A stretch of 64,000 nucleotides of DNA from Clostridioides difficile_A (lineage in GTDB: Bacteria > Bacillota > Clostridia > Peptostreptococcales > Peptostreptococcaceae), in assembly GCA_945909635.1 (NCBI GenBank), contig OX246691.1:62001-126000 (forward strand), given 5' to 3'. Below, one piece after another: positions 41,375 through 49,660 of this stretch. A program made the translations under genes and the position numbers. The notes below the pieces were generated by a model that worked only from the letters and a program-made list of their open reading frames with translations, ran no database searches and was not told the origin of the DNA. Every line of letters starts with the position of its first letter. Positions within the stretch are counted from its first letter, which is position 1.

Positions 41375-41608
41375 ATGAAATTTGAAAATAATATGATTAA
41401 ACATTTTAGAAATATCCAAGTTGGAGACATTATACTTACAGGGAACAACAAGTATTTAATAACATCAGAATTAGATTATTTTGGATATGTAAACTTAGAT
41501 ACTGGTGAGTGTAGTTCTGGTTTTATATCAATTGAAGAATTAGAGAAACAATTCGGGATACTAGCACGATTTATTCAAAATGATAGATTTAAATTAATAC
41601 TAGATTAA
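41375..41608 (+). CDS. Hypothetical beta-rich protein, 77 aa
   Basis: ATG 41375 follows TGGAGGT; an earlier in-frame ATG (41363) has no site. IQVGDIILTGNNKYLITSEL suggests a small beta-barrel (SH3/PemK-like appearance), without proof. Confidence 0.6.
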   Translation: MKFENNMIKHFRNIQVGDIILTGNNKYLITSELDYFGYVNLDTGECSSGFISIEELEKQFGILARFIQNDRFKLILD

Positions 41609-41651
41609 TATAACAATAAAATAATATTTATATGAGAAAGGTAAATTTAAT

Positions 41652-42062
41652 ATGTGTAAATTTTGTGAAAGCATAATTGATACTACAAAAGATATATACC
41701 TAACCTCAAGAAGTAGGTTAGCAAAAGATAACTCTTGTGAAATTATAGCTAATGATGACTGTAACAATTGTAATGATGGATGCCATGAATATTTTAAATT
41801 AAGTGGATATGAAAGTAATGGAAACACATTAATTAATATAGAATATCATAAAAACATTGGACAGGTAATAATTGCTCCGTTTTCAGAATCATTACATATA
41901 AATTATTGTCCATATTGTGGAAAACAAATATCTAAAGATATAAAAGATTTTAATGATTTTTATGAACATATTGTAGATGTTAGATATAAAAATGGTGAAG
42001 TATATGATTATGATATGGAAAAATATGTACAAGAAATCATAGATAATACAAGTAATAATTAA
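41652..42062 (+). CDS. Cysteine-rich hypothetical protein, 136 aa
   Basis: CKFCESI at the N-terminus, CNNCNDGC in the middle and CPYCGKQIS later: three CxxC pairs, so one or more zinc sites. The C-terminal CPYCGK element is typical of phage proteins with a zinc ribbon. AGAAAGGTAAATTTAAT precedes the ATG. Confidence 0.65.
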   Translation: MCKFCESIIDTTKDIYLTSRSRLAKDNSCEIIANDDCNNCNDGCHEYFKLSGYESNGNTLINIEYHKNIGQVIIAPFSESLHINYCPYCGKQISKDIKDFNDFYEHIVDVRYKNGEVYDYDMEKYVQEIIDNTSNN

Positions 42063-42092
42063 TTAAAATGATACTTTTAATAGGAGGTAAAT

Positions 42093-42359
42093 ATGAATCT
42101 TTGGTCTAAAATTGAAGAACCAGTAATGAGAGCAGTAAGTGGAATAGTATTTAATATATGGGGAAGTGTTTGTTTTTCTATAGAGTATATAGAAGAAAAT
42201 AAACAAATAGAGTTAGAAATATATGATAGACCTTATAGATATGAATGTAAAAAAATAGTCGTTAAAAAGTTATTTGATTACAAGTTAATAAATGCAGACT
42301 ATAAAGAAGTACATGATATTGTTTCTATGATAGAAAAATTTTTACTAGAAAATTATTAA
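42093..42359 (+). CDS. Hypothetical protein, 88 aa
   Basis: TAGGAGGTAAAT precedes the ATG. Contains SIEYIEENKQIELEIYDRPY. No family recognised. Confidence 0.6.
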   Translation: MNLWSKIEEPVMRAVSGIVFNIWGSVCFSIEYIEENKQIELEIYDRPYRYECKKIVVKKLFDYKLINADYKEVHDIVSMIEKFLLENY

Positions 42360-42371
42360 GGAGGTAAGAAA

Positions 42372-42836
42372 ATGACTATAATTTATAAAAATTCAAATGG
42401 AGATACAAGAACAGCAAAAAAAGATGTAAGTTTTAAAGAATTTCAAGAGGCGAATGATATGCATATACAAGATGTTAGAAATGTTATGAATGAATTAGCT
42501 TTAAAATTAATGGTCACTGGAGCTACACATGATTATACTAAAAAATCTGATGAGAAATTATTTTACAAAAACTTTCTATCAACTATAAATAACAATACAG
42601 ATTTTGTTAATGATGAATGGTATCAATTACATATAAAAAATGAGAGACATCATTTATTATCAAGATGTCCAAAAGATGTTAATCTGATAGATATTTTAGA
42701 AATGATAACAGATTGTGTATGTGCTGGTATGGCTAGAAGTGGTGATATAAGACCAATTGAAATAGATGATGACATTTTAAATAAAGCTTTGGTAAATACT
42801 ACTAAGATGATTAAAAATATGATAACTGTAAAATAA
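42372..42836 (+). CDS. DUF5662-type phage protein
   Basis: 154 residues. HDYTKKSDEKLFYKNF (~53-68) and WYQLHIKNERHHLLSRCP (~79-96), then LIDILEMITDCVCAGMARSG, reproduce the HDxxK...HxxxxxHHL...DxxxM pattern of DUF5662, which looks like a metal-binding (HD-like) helical fold. Common in phages; activity unproven. AGGAGGTAAGAAA site. Confidence 0.8.
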   Translation: MTIIYKNSNGDTRTAKKDVSFKEFQEANDMHIQDVRNVMNELALKLMVTGATHDYTKKSDEKLFYKNFLSTINNNTDFVNDEWYQLHIKNERHHLLSRCPKDVNLIDILEMITDCVCAGMARSGDIRPIEIDDDILNKALVNTTKMIKNMITVK

Positions 42837-42862
42837 AAATAATAAATGAGGGGATATTCAAA

Positions 42863-43006
42863 ATGAATAAAGATGTTAAGGACTATATAACAGCAGTAAA
42901 TTATTTACTTGATAACTTAGAATATATGATAGAAGGTGCAGAATTCGATAATGAAAAATTAGAAAAAAGAATTGATGTAATTAGAAAATTTGAAAGAGAG
43001 CTATAA
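42863..43006 (+). CDS. Small helical protein, 47 aa
   Basis: GAGGGGATATTCAAA precedes the ATG. Two amphipathic helices (VKDYITAVNYLLDNLEYMIE and LEKRIDVIRKFEREL). Unknown. Confidence 0.55.
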   Translation: MNKDVKDYITAVNYLLDNLEYMIEGAEFDNEKLEKRIDVIRKFEREL

Positions 43007-43007
43007 A

Positions 43008-43185
43008 ATGAAAAAAAGTAAGAATAGTCAAACATAAAATTTTAGCTGATGCTTTAGTATGGCTAGGATTTGAATATGAAAGAAATGAAAATAGACAATA
43101 CATATTTAAAAGAGATAGTAAATTTGATAGAGCATGGAAAGATTTGCATTACTTAAGAGCTGAATATGATGAAAGGGTAAAATAG
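43008..43185 (+). pseudogene. Small gene interrupted by one extra A in an A7 run
   Basis: ATG 43008 followed by seven A's (43011-43017) runs into an early stop. With six A's it reads MKKVRIVKHKILADALVWLG and continues 46 residues to TAG at 43183 with good coding character (FEYERNENRQYIFKRDSKFD). The second such A-run disruption in 4 kb. Sequencing error, mutation or slippage cannot be told apart here. Confidence 0.65.
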
Positions 43186-43204
43186 TATTTTACTGGAGGG
43201 CATT

Positions 43205-43393
43205 ATGTGTTTTGAAAGAAATGTTATATTAAAAAATGATAATTCACAAGTTACAGTAGTTAATGATATAAAAACAAATACTTATAGTATAGGGCTTAGC
43301 GAGAGAGGAAGAAAACCAAAAGTTAAGTATATAAGTAAAGAATTATATAATAAATTACTAGAAGAATTGCTAAATCAAGATGAATTTAAATAA
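43205..43393 (+). CDS. Hypothetical protein, 62 aa
   Basis: GGAGGGCATT precedes the ATG. Mixed (NDIKTNTYSIGLSERGRKPK). Unknown. Confidence 0.55.
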   Translation: MCFERNVILKNDNSQVTVVNDIKTNTYSIGLSERGRKPKVKYISKELYNKLLEELLNQDEFK

Positions 43394-43409
43394 AAAGAAG
43401 GTAGATAAT

Positions 43410-43649
43410 ATGAAAGGCACTAGCAAAATGATATTTAAATTAAAAGAAGATGTCAATTTCCCTATAGAATTGAAAACTGATTTTAGTTTTGAGAAACATA
43501 TAAATGAACAGTTAAGAGAAGCAGAAATTAAAATATTTGAATATTTAAGTGAAGAAAATACTAGACTATATAAAGATTTGAGAGAACTAAATAATAAGAC
43601 TTTTGAGATACACGAAAAAATAATAGATACAATAAAAAAGGCACTTTAA
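43410..43649 (+). CDS. Helical hypothetical protein, 79 aa
   Basis: GAAGGTAGATAAT precedes ATG 43410. The C-terminal half is coiled-coil-like (NTRLYKDLRELNNKTFEIHE). A 19-codon hydrophobic frame (GTG 43662 to TGA 43721, WVLLICILLIIVYI) follows and may be a tiny membrane peptide. Confidence 0.55.
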   Translation: MKGTSKMIFKLKEDVNFPIELKTDFSFEKHINEQLREAEIKIFEYLSEENTRLYKDLRELNNKTFEIHEKIIDTIKKAL

Positions 43650-43731
43650 TAGAGGTTAAATGTGTGGGTTTTATTAATATGTATATTACTTATTATTGTT
43701 TATATAAGCAAGATATTATGAGGAGAACTAA

Positions 43732-43920
43732 ATGGAAGAATTTATAAACTACTTAAGATTGGAAGATAAAGATTATGCTACAGAAATACTAGAAAGATAT
43801 GCACGATATATTGATGAAAATTTAGATAATCGTTGTCCATATTGTGTATATAATATTTGTAGTGAACACGATAGTTGTTTTGATGGAATACTTGAAAGTT
43901 TAAAAGAAAAAATTAAATAA
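43732..43920 (+). CDS. Small cysteine-containing protein, 62 aa
   Basis: CPYCVYNICSEHDSCF gives a likely metal site. AGGAGAACTAA precedes the ATG. Unknown. Confidence 0.6.
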   Translation: MEEFINYLRLEDKDYATEILERYARYIDENLDNRCPYCVYNICSEHDSCFDGILESLKEKIK

Positions 43921-43965
43921 AATAAATATTTTAATATGAATTATTTAATGGGGAGTTGAGAAAAA

Positions 43966-44193
43966 GTGGATGAAGTTGAAATAAGATGTCCTTATTGTAA
44001 TAGTAGCGATGTAGAACACATAGATTCTATAGATTGTGAAATAAATTTTGATGGAGGTGGAGAACATTCGAGATATAGATGCAACAATGAGAGTTGTGAT
44101 GAAATTTTTTATGTAATAATAATAGTGGACATTGCTGAAATCCAAGTTGGAAAAGAAAGAGGGGGAGATTATGAAGTTATTTATAGTAAATAA
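43966..44193 (+). CDS. Zinc-ribbon protein, 75 aa
   Basis: GTG start after GGGGAGTTGAGAAAAA. CPYCNSSDVEHIDS and CNNESCDEIFYV form a classic two-knuckle zinc ribbon. May bind nucleic acid. Confidence 0.65.
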   Translation: MDEVEIRCPYCNSSDVEHIDSIDCEINFDGGGEHSRYRCNNESCDEIFYVIIIVDIAEIQVGKERGGDYEVIYSK

Positions 44194-44214
44194 ATTTATT
44201 TCGGAGGTAGAATT

Positions 44215-44571
44215 ATGAAATTAATAAATGGAGCTAGAAGAAGTGGAAAAACTACAGAATTAATAAAATATGCATATAGAAATAATGCACTTATATTATG
44301 TCATACATGTGCAACTTTGGATTATATAATTAAAAGAGCAAATGAATTAAAACTGGATATAATCAGACCAAGAACATTTAAAACTTATATAGAATCTAAT
44401 CATAAAATAGAATATCTGAAAACTATAAATGGTAATATCATTAATAATATTTCTAATGTAAAATTAGTAATAGATGATATAGACTGTTGTTTAAAATCTA
44501 TTATTAGAGAAGGTGTAGATTGCGTTACTGGAACAATTCAAGTGAAGAACTTAGATAATCATATCAAATAA
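44215..44571 (+). CDS. Truncated P-loop ATPase-like protein, 118 aa
   Basis: GARRSGKTTELIKYA is a Walker A motif at residues ~6-20 and LVIDDIDCCL a Walker B at ~84-93. It is far shorter than helicase or terminase ATPases and ends soon after Walker B. Typical of small phage P-loop proteins (DEAD-like fragments). CGGAGGTAGAATT site. Confidence 0.75.
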   Translation: MKLINGARRSGKTTELIKYAYRNNALILCHTCATLDYIIKRANELKLDIIRPRTFKTYIESNHKIEYLKTINGNIINNISNVKLVIDDIDCCLKSIIREGVDCVTGTIQVKNLDNHIK

Positions 44572-44669
44572 AATCTTTTACAACAAATCAAAATTTCTAA
44601 AATAAATTCTTATTTATAATTTAAAGGTAAAGGATTGAAAAATCTAAATAATATTTAAAGGAGATTTAA

Positions 44670-45122
44670 ATGATAAAATATTGTAAAGAAAAGTGGATGA
44701 AAAATAAAACAAGATTGCATGAAGCATTGTTAGAGTCTGATTTCATTAATAGTGATAGTTATTGTAGTTATGAAGATTTGGTTAAATTATCTGTAAAATA
44801 TATTTTGAATGATAATATAGATGAGGATGCTGAGTGGGATAGCGACAATATAACTGAAATAGATAATGGACATTGTCAAGGTACTTTATTGTATTTAATA
44901 CCTAAAAAAACATATCAACCTGATGAATATGAGTATCTTATGACATATGTTGGCTATGGAAGCTGTAGTGGATGTGATACATTAATAAATATACAAGAGA
45001 GTGATTCAAAATATAACATTAAGAAATATATGTGTTTATGCAAAGACATAATATGTAATATTATAAAACCATACAATTTTGGATGGAGAGAAGATGATAA
45101 ATATAATATTGTAAATGATTAA
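44670..45122 (+). CDS. Hypothetical protein, 150 aa
   Basis: AAAGGAGATTTAA precedes the ATG. Contains HCQGTLLYLIPKKTYQPDEY and YVGYGSCSGCDTLINIQ, a pattern of a phage protein family with conserved Gly-Ser-Cys-Ser-Gly-Cys-Asp. Function unknown. Confidence 0.65.
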   Translation: MIKYCKEKWMKNKTRLHEALLESDFINSDSYCSYEDLVKLSVKYILNDNIDEDAEWDSDNITEIDNGHCQGTLLYLIPKKTYQPDEYEYLMTYVGYGSCSGCDTLINIQESDSKYNIKKYMCLCKDIICNIIKPYNFGWREDDKYNIVND

Positions 45123-45223
45123 TCAAGATTTCAATTCTAAGAAATTCATTTAAGCAACTCGAAAAAATTCTAAGTATATATCCTTATTTACAATTCAATT
45201 AAAACTAAAGGAGTGAAATTATA

Positions 45224-45508
45224 TTGAAAAAGTTTTTATTAACAGGGGTATTAGGAACAATGTTAATAGGCATGTCTGGATGTACAGGATTACAAAGTTC
45301 AATAAAAGATACTGAAAGTGATGTATCAGGCCTTAATAGAACTGTAAATGTATATTCAGATAATGGTGAAGTGTTAAAAACATATACAAGTAAAAACATG
45401 AGAGTTAAAGATGGGGATGGTGGCACTATAACACTAGACTTCAATGGAAGAAGGGTAATTATATGTAATGCTCATGTAGTAATAGAAGAAAATTCTTCTA
45501 ATAAATAA
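45224..45508 (+). CDS. Lipoprotein, 94 aa
   Basis: TTG start after AAAGGAGTGAAA. Signal MKKFLLTGVLGTMLIGMSGC ends in a lipobox (GMSGC), so the protein is anchored outside the cell membrane. The mature part is beta-rich (TVNVYSDNGEVLKTYTSKNM). Phage- and plasmid-borne lipoproteins can block superinfecting phage; that role is speculative here. Confidence 0.75.
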   Translation: MKKFLLTGVLGTMLIGMSGCTGLQSSIKDTESDVSGLNRTVNVYSDNGEVLKTYTSKNMRVKDGDGGTITLDFNGRRVIICNAHVVIEENSSNK

Positions 45509-45520
45509 AGGAGGATTAAT

Positions 45521-45655
45521 TTGATTTTATATATTGGTGCAATTTTAAATTTATGTTTTATGCTATTCAATTATCTATCAGGAAGTACTAATGGAATAAT
45601 AGTTAATGGATTTTGTGTTGTAGCATTATTACTATTAAGGGATGAGATAGATTAA
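45521..45655 (+). CDS. Small membrane protein, 44 aa
   Basis: TTG start after AAAGGAGGATTAAT. Two hydrophobic segments (ILYIGAILNLCFMLF and IIVNGFCVVALLLL). Clustered with a lipoprotein and another membrane protein. Confidence 0.6.
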   Translation: MILYIGAILNLCFMLFNYLSGSTNGIIVNGFCVVALLLLRDEID

Positions 45656-45681
45656 AAGTATTATTTTAAGGAGATTAAAAG

Positions 45682-45834
45682 ATGAAAATAACAATATCAA
45701 TTCAAGAAGCAATGAATATTATTAAACAACATTATAAGGATAAAGGAATTGAAATTAAAGACTTAAGTTTCAATTTAGACAAAACTGGAATGGTTAGAAA
45801 TATTAGATTTAAGGGAGAAATAATACTTAAATAA
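45682..45834 (+). CDS. Small hypothetical protein, 50 aa
   Basis: AAGGAGATTAAAAG precedes the ATG. Sequence MKITISIQEAMNIIKQHYKD and a short beta hairpin after. Unknown. Confidence 0.6.
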   Translation: MKITISIQEAMNIIKQHYKDKGIEIKDLSFNLDKTGMVRNIRFKGEIILK

Positions 45835-45847
45835 GGAGGGTTTATAT

Positions 45848-46036
45848 TTGTTAAAAAGGATAAAGAAGAAAAGGAATAATATTAATCATATAGCTTCAAT
45901 TATTATTTTCATAATAGGATTTATAATAGCAGCATATGTAGGAGGAAAAGTATTTTTTTTAGATGGATTTGTAAATACAATTAATCTGTTAAAATCTAGT
46001 GATTATAATGGATTAGAGCTAGGAAAAATATTTTAA
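45848..46036 (+). CDS. Small membrane protein, 62 aa
   Basis: TTG start after AAGGAGGG. Basic N-terminus (KRIKKKRN) then one membrane helix (IASIIIFIIGFIIAAYVGG). A further 25-codon hydrophobic frame (46042-46119, TTG start, no good site) fills the gap to the next gene. Confidence 0.6.
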   Translation: MLKRIKKKRNNINHIASIIIFIIGFIIAAYVGGKVFFLDGFVNTINLLKSSDYNGLELGKIF

Positions 46037-46130
46037 GAATATTGGTAGCTTATCCTATATGTGGAGTTATAAATACTATATTTATAGCTGTAGTAGTAAA
46101 TGAAATTTTAGACAAATAGAGGTGATATTT

Positions 46131-46724
46131 ATAAGCAGTACAAACAGAAGTGATGCTAGGGATTTTCATGTAAGTGATTACTATAGGACTCCGATTCCTA
46201 AAATTAAAGAATTTTTAAATGAATTTAGTAAATATGAAGATATATTTAACTCAAATATAAAAATATTAGACCCATGTGCAGGTGGAGATAATACTAATCT
46301 AATGAGCTATCCAACTGCAATTCAAGAATTTTCAAATCAAGAAATTTCAATAGCTACAGTAGATATAAGAGATGATTCAAGAGCAAATCTAAAGCAAGAT
46401 TACCTAGAATTCCAACCTGAAGAGAAATATGATGTAATTATTACTAATCCTCCTTTTAATATCAGCTTAGACATAATTAATAAAGCTTTAAGCGATGTAA
46501 AAGAAGATGGTTTTGTTATTATGCTGCTAAGACTGAATTATTTAGGAGGTAAGATAAGGCAGGAACTATGGAAGAATAATATGCCTAAATATATTTTTGT
46601 CCATAATAGAAGAATGAGTTTTACAGATGATAAAAAAACAGACAGTATAGAATATGCTCATTTTGTATGGCAGAAGGGATACAGTCCAAATTTCTCAAGA
46701 TTAAAAGTACTAATAAGTCAATAA
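46131..46724 (+). CDS. DNA adenine methyltransferase-like protein, apparent ATA start
   Basis: 197 residues. KILDPCAGG (S-adenosylmethionine motif I, ~42-50), TVDIRDDS, DYLEFQPEEKYDVIITNPPF (catalytic NPPF, motif IV). This is an N6-adenine or N4-cytosine type DNA methyltransferase fold, short and lacking an obvious recognition domain. AGAGGTG lies 6 nt before ATA 46131 (reading MSSTNRSDARDF); the in-frame GTG 46122 is part of the ribosome binding site. Could protect the DNA from restriction. Confidence 0.75.
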   Translation: MSSTNRSDARDFHVSDYYRTPIPKIKEFLNEFSKYEDIFNSNIKILDPCAGGDNTNLMSYPTAIQEFSNQEISIATVDIRDDSRANLKQDYLEFQPEEKYDVIITNPPFNISLDIINKALSDVKEDGFVIMLLRLNYLGGKIRQELWKNNMPKYIFVHNRRMSFTDDKKTDSIEYAHFVWQKGYSPNFSRLKVLISQ

Positions 46725-46738
46725 AATAGAGGTTTAAA

Positions 46739-46948
46739 ATGAAAATTAAATATGTGGTATTTGAGGGAGAAATTATAGCAAAAAATGATGGTCAAAAACA
46801 TTTTATAAACTTCAGGGATTTGACTAAACTATATGGAGTATCTCCAAGAGAATGTATAAGAGCAAAGGATTATTACGAGAGAGATGGTTTAGACCTTAAA
46901 GATATAAAATTTCTATATCCGAGGGGTGATGGGAAATATGAACTATAA
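46739..46948 (+). CDS. Small conserved-looking phage protein, 69 aa
   Basis: Contains RDLTKLYGVSPRECIRAKDY and a C-terminal LYPRGDGKYEL, a pattern seen in small phage hypothetical proteins (LYGV...PR.DG.Y). Function unknown. TAGAGGTTTAAA site. Confidence 0.65.
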   Translation: MKIKYVVFEGEIIAKNDGQKHFINFRDLTKLYGVSPRECIRAKDYYERDGLDLKDIKFLYPRGDGKYEL

Positions 46949-46976
46949 AATCATGGTTTTAATAAGAGGTGGTAAT

Positions 46977-47138
46977 ATGAAATTTAGTGAGATTTTTAGA
47001 TATGAAATAGCAAATAAGTGTCTTTGGGATAAAGACAAATATGAGGATAAATATGTAGATATAAAATGTGATAGATGTAATTTGGAAGAAATATGTTTAC
47101 AAATATGTGATGAATTAGAAAAACAGGAGAGGCTATAA
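46977..47138 (+). CDS. Small cysteine-containing protein, 53 aa
   Basis: ATG 46977 follows AAGAGGTGGTAAT; an earlier in-frame ATG (46926) lies inside the previous gene. CDRCNLEEICLQIC gives four closely spaced cysteines. Unknown. Confidence 0.6.
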   Translation: MKFSEIFRYEIANKCLWDKDKYEDKYVDIKCDRCNLEEICLQICDELEKQERL

Positions 47139-47261
47139 AATGTCAGTTTTAAATTAAAAAATGTGGTCTAATATATGACATTCTAAGGATGTATATAAAT
47201 GACTGCTTGCGGTTTATACCTTTATTACTTAAAATGGCATATACGAAGTCTATGAAAGGTA

Positions 47262-47513
47262 GTGATTTTAATACTTATAGATGAACAAAGATATTATAAT
47301 CTATTAGAAAGAAATAGAGAATTAAATATGAGAATTGATGAATTAAATGAAGATATAACTTTTTTACAACAAGAAAATAAAGAATATAAAGAAATTCTAA
47401 ATGAATGGGAAAATATTAAAAATGATATTATATTAATTTTAGAACTTAATAAAAAATTAAGGAAAAGAGAAAATGGATTAGAAATGATATGGCACAAAAT
47501 AGAGGATTTATAA
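47262..47513 (+). CDS. Coiled-coil protein, 83 aa
   Basis: Continuous heptads (YYNLLERNRELNMRIDELNE). GTG start close to AAAGGTA. Its stop overlaps the next ATG. The ~120 nt before it are ORF-free. Confidence 0.55.
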   Translation: MILILIDEQRYYNLLERNRELNMRIDELNEDITFLQQENKEYKEILNEWENIKNDIILILELNKKLRKRENGLEMIWHKIEDL

Positions 47514-47827
47514 TGAAATCAAATAAAATATATGAAAAAAAAGAGTACATTATTATCAAATCTGGTACTGGATATATTGTATATAATACTAATAAAAAAT
47601 TTGAACAAGGACATACACATTTAAAAAGTTATAATGCTGCTAAAACAGCTATAGATTTAGCTATAAAAAATAAAATTCCTAGAAGTTACTCAATGTATTT
47701 TCTTGAAAGTCTTATAAGGATATCTGATAACTTAGAATATATGGAAAATATAGATAAGCTCATAGAAGTAAGAAATAATAGAGGGTCAAAAGAAAAGTAT
47801 GTAAACTGCCAAAAAATTGTTAAATAA
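47513..47827 (+). CDS. Hypothetical protein, 104 aa
   Basis: ATG 47513 overlaps the previous TAA; AGAGGATT is the site. Lysine-rich, contains YIIIKSGTGYIVYNTNKKFE. Unknown. Confidence 0.6.
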   Translation: MKSNKIYEKKEYIIIKSGTGYIVYNTNKKFEQGHTHLKSYNAAKTAIDLAIKNKIPRSYSMYFLESLIRISDNLEYMENIDKLIEVRNNRGSKEKYVNCQKIVK

Positions 47828-47895
47828 ATTATTTTAATAAAGAATAATTTATGTCATACATTTGTCATCATTAATATAAAGGAGGAAGTTACTAT

Positions 47896-49017
47896 TTGAA
47901 AGCATATAAAAACAAACAATTTTTAGTGTTTGAATTCAAGGATGGTAAAAATGTAAAATATAATTTAGCAACAGGAGAGTGTGTAGGTAAATCAGGTAAA
48001 GTTGTAAAAGACATATGTACACAACTCAGAGGGTATAATTTAGAAGAAGTAATAAATTCTTTTGAAGAAGAACATTATAAAAGATTTCTAAAATTCGTTG
48101 ATGAGAGAGTGAATAGAAGTAAAAATAGCAGGACATGGGGAAGAAAAATAAACAGAATAAGAAACATAGGTAGTTTTTTAAATGAAATACAGAATTATTC
48201 TAAATATGAACAATTATTTTCAGCAGGACTGAAGAAGGTGACTTATCCTATATACTGTGAAATAAAAGATATACCAAAAGGTCTTATTTCTATTTGTAGG
48301 AATTATAATATAACCTTGAATGAAAGCTTAATACATAATTATAATGAAAATCCCAATCTATATAATAATTTGTTAAGCTTAGAATTAAATTCAATAAGAA
48401 AAACTGATTTAATATCACTTCTTAATTGTGGTTATTATAGAACAATATTTGATAGATTAATAGATACATATAAATATAAGCCTAAATCTCTTATAAATTA
48501 TATAGATAATCTAATGACATATGAAGCATTAAATGGACTTGAAAGTACTCTAAATGAATTATATGATTATGTCATTATGATGAGTGCAATAAGTGATAAA
48601 TACGAAAAATATCCAAAACATTTTTTAACAACTCATAAAATAGCATCCCGAAATTATAATCGACTTAAAATTGAATTTGAAGAAGAAATATTCAATAAAA
48701 GAATAGATAAAACATTAGAATATACCTATCAAGACTATGAATTTATATATCCTAAAAATACAACTGAAATTAAAGATGAAGCAGTTCAACAAAATAATTG
48801 TGTGAGTAGTTATATTCAAAATGTCATAGATGGGAAATGTCATATATTATTTATGAGAAGAAAAGATAATTTAAGCAAAAGTTTAGTAACAATTGAAGTT
48901 AGAAATGGAGAAATAGTACAGGCTAAAGGCAAATATAATAGAGATGTTAATGAAAAAGAACAAGAAGCAATTGATAAATATAATGGTAGAATAGAAAGGA
49001 TGAAGAAAGTATGTTAA
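47896..49017 (+). CDS. PcfJ-like protein
   Basis: 373 residues, TTG start after AGGAGGAAGTTACTA. The C-terminal ~100 residues (IKDEAVQQNNCVSSYIQNVI, then DGKCHILFMRRKDNLSKSLV and EVRNGEIVQAKGKYNRDVNE) match the PcfJ pattern: a CV..Y...I..G...I.F+R...P.....E...G.I.Q..G..N. PcfJ proteins occur on conjugative plasmids and phages; their biochemical role is not settled. Confidence 0.8.
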   Translation: MKAYKNKQFLVFEFKDGKNVKYNLATGECVGKSGKVVKDICTQLRGYNLEEVINSFEEEHYKRFLKFVDERVNRSKNSRTWGRKINRIRNIGSFLNEIQNYSKYEQLFSAGLKKVTYPIYCEIKDIPKGLISICRNYNITLNESLIHNYNENPNLYNNLLSLELNSIRKTDLISLLNCGYYRTIFDRLIDTYKYKPKSLINYIDNLMTYEALNGLESTLNELYDYVIMMSAISDKYEKYPKHFLTTHKIASRNYNRLKIEFEEEIFNKRIDKTLEYTYQDYEFIYPKNTTEIKDEAVQQNNCVSSYIQNVIDGKCHILFMRRKDNLSKSLVTIEVRNGEIVQAKGKYNRDVNEKEQEAIDKYNGRIERMKKVC

Positions 49018-49448
49018 TAGAAGGAAATAAAATAAAATTAATAAAGAAAATACAAGGTCTTGGAATATTTGAAATAGGAGATATATTTATAGTTACATCT
49101 ATAGAAGATAATGGAAATATACATTTTAAAACAGATTATGGAATGGGATTTATGAGTTATAGTGAATTTAAGGAGCATTTTGAAATAGTAAATAATAAAG
49201 AGAAAAAGGAATATAATTGGGACGATTGGAAATTAAGAGCTTCTCTTAGTAAGGGAGATGCATATATTTATAGAACAAATTATAAAAAAGTGATAGTCAA
49301 TAAAGATGGTTTTAAAGCTTCAGCTACTTGCCATGATACAGATGAATTTGATTTAGATAAAGGTATTGAGTTATGTATGGCTAGAATTGAAGTAAAAAAA
49401 GCAAAACATAAACTAAATTTATTATTAGATGAAATAAACAATAAATAA
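49011..49448 (+). CDS. Hypothetical protein, 145 aa
   Basis: Overlaps the PcfJ-like gene by 7 nt. N-terminal beta-barrel-like segment (KIQGLGIFEIGDIFIVTSIE), then a charged helical part. Probably coupled to the PcfJ-like protein. Confidence 0.6.
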   Translation: MLIEGNKIKLIKKIQGLGIFEIGDIFIVTSIEDNGNIHFKTDYGMGFMSYSEFKEHFEIVNNKEKKEYNWDDWKLRASLSKGDAYIYRTNYKKVIVNKDGFKASATCHDTDEFDLDKGIELCMARIEVKKAKHKLNLLLDEINNK

Positions 49449-49465
49449 TCTTAGGAGGTATTATT

Positions 49466-49618
49466 ATGGATTGTAAATTTAAACAAATGTGTAAAAACAG
49501 ATATACAGATTGTGATGGTTGTTGTTATAATCCAAGTGCATATTTAGAAGATTCTTTTGAATGGAATGGAGAAGGAAAAGAACCAACCGAAGAAGAATTA
49601 GATGATGCTATTAAATAA
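49466..49618 (+). CDS. Small cysteine-rich protein, 50 aa
   Basis: CKFKQMCKNRYTDCDGCCYN, five cysteines, then an acidic tail (EPTEEELDDAIK). TTAGGAGGTATTATT site. Confidence 0.65.
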   Translation: MDCKFKQMCKNRYTDCDGCCYNPSAYLEDSFEWNGEGKEPTEEELDDAIK

Positions 49619-49660
49619 AAGTAATTAAAATAACGATTTTAATGTGATTGGGAGGTATAT

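Noticed and set aside
46042..46119. 25-codon hydrophobic frame after the 62-aa membrane protein
   Set aside because: No convincing ribosome binding site; mentioned in the neighbouring entry only.
47145..47260. tRNA or riboswitch before the coiled-coil gene at 47262
   Set aside because: GGTTTATACC resembles a T-arm but no cloverleaf could be built. A 14-nt similarity to the 79-bp repeat (ACTTAAAATGGCAT) is too short to rely on.
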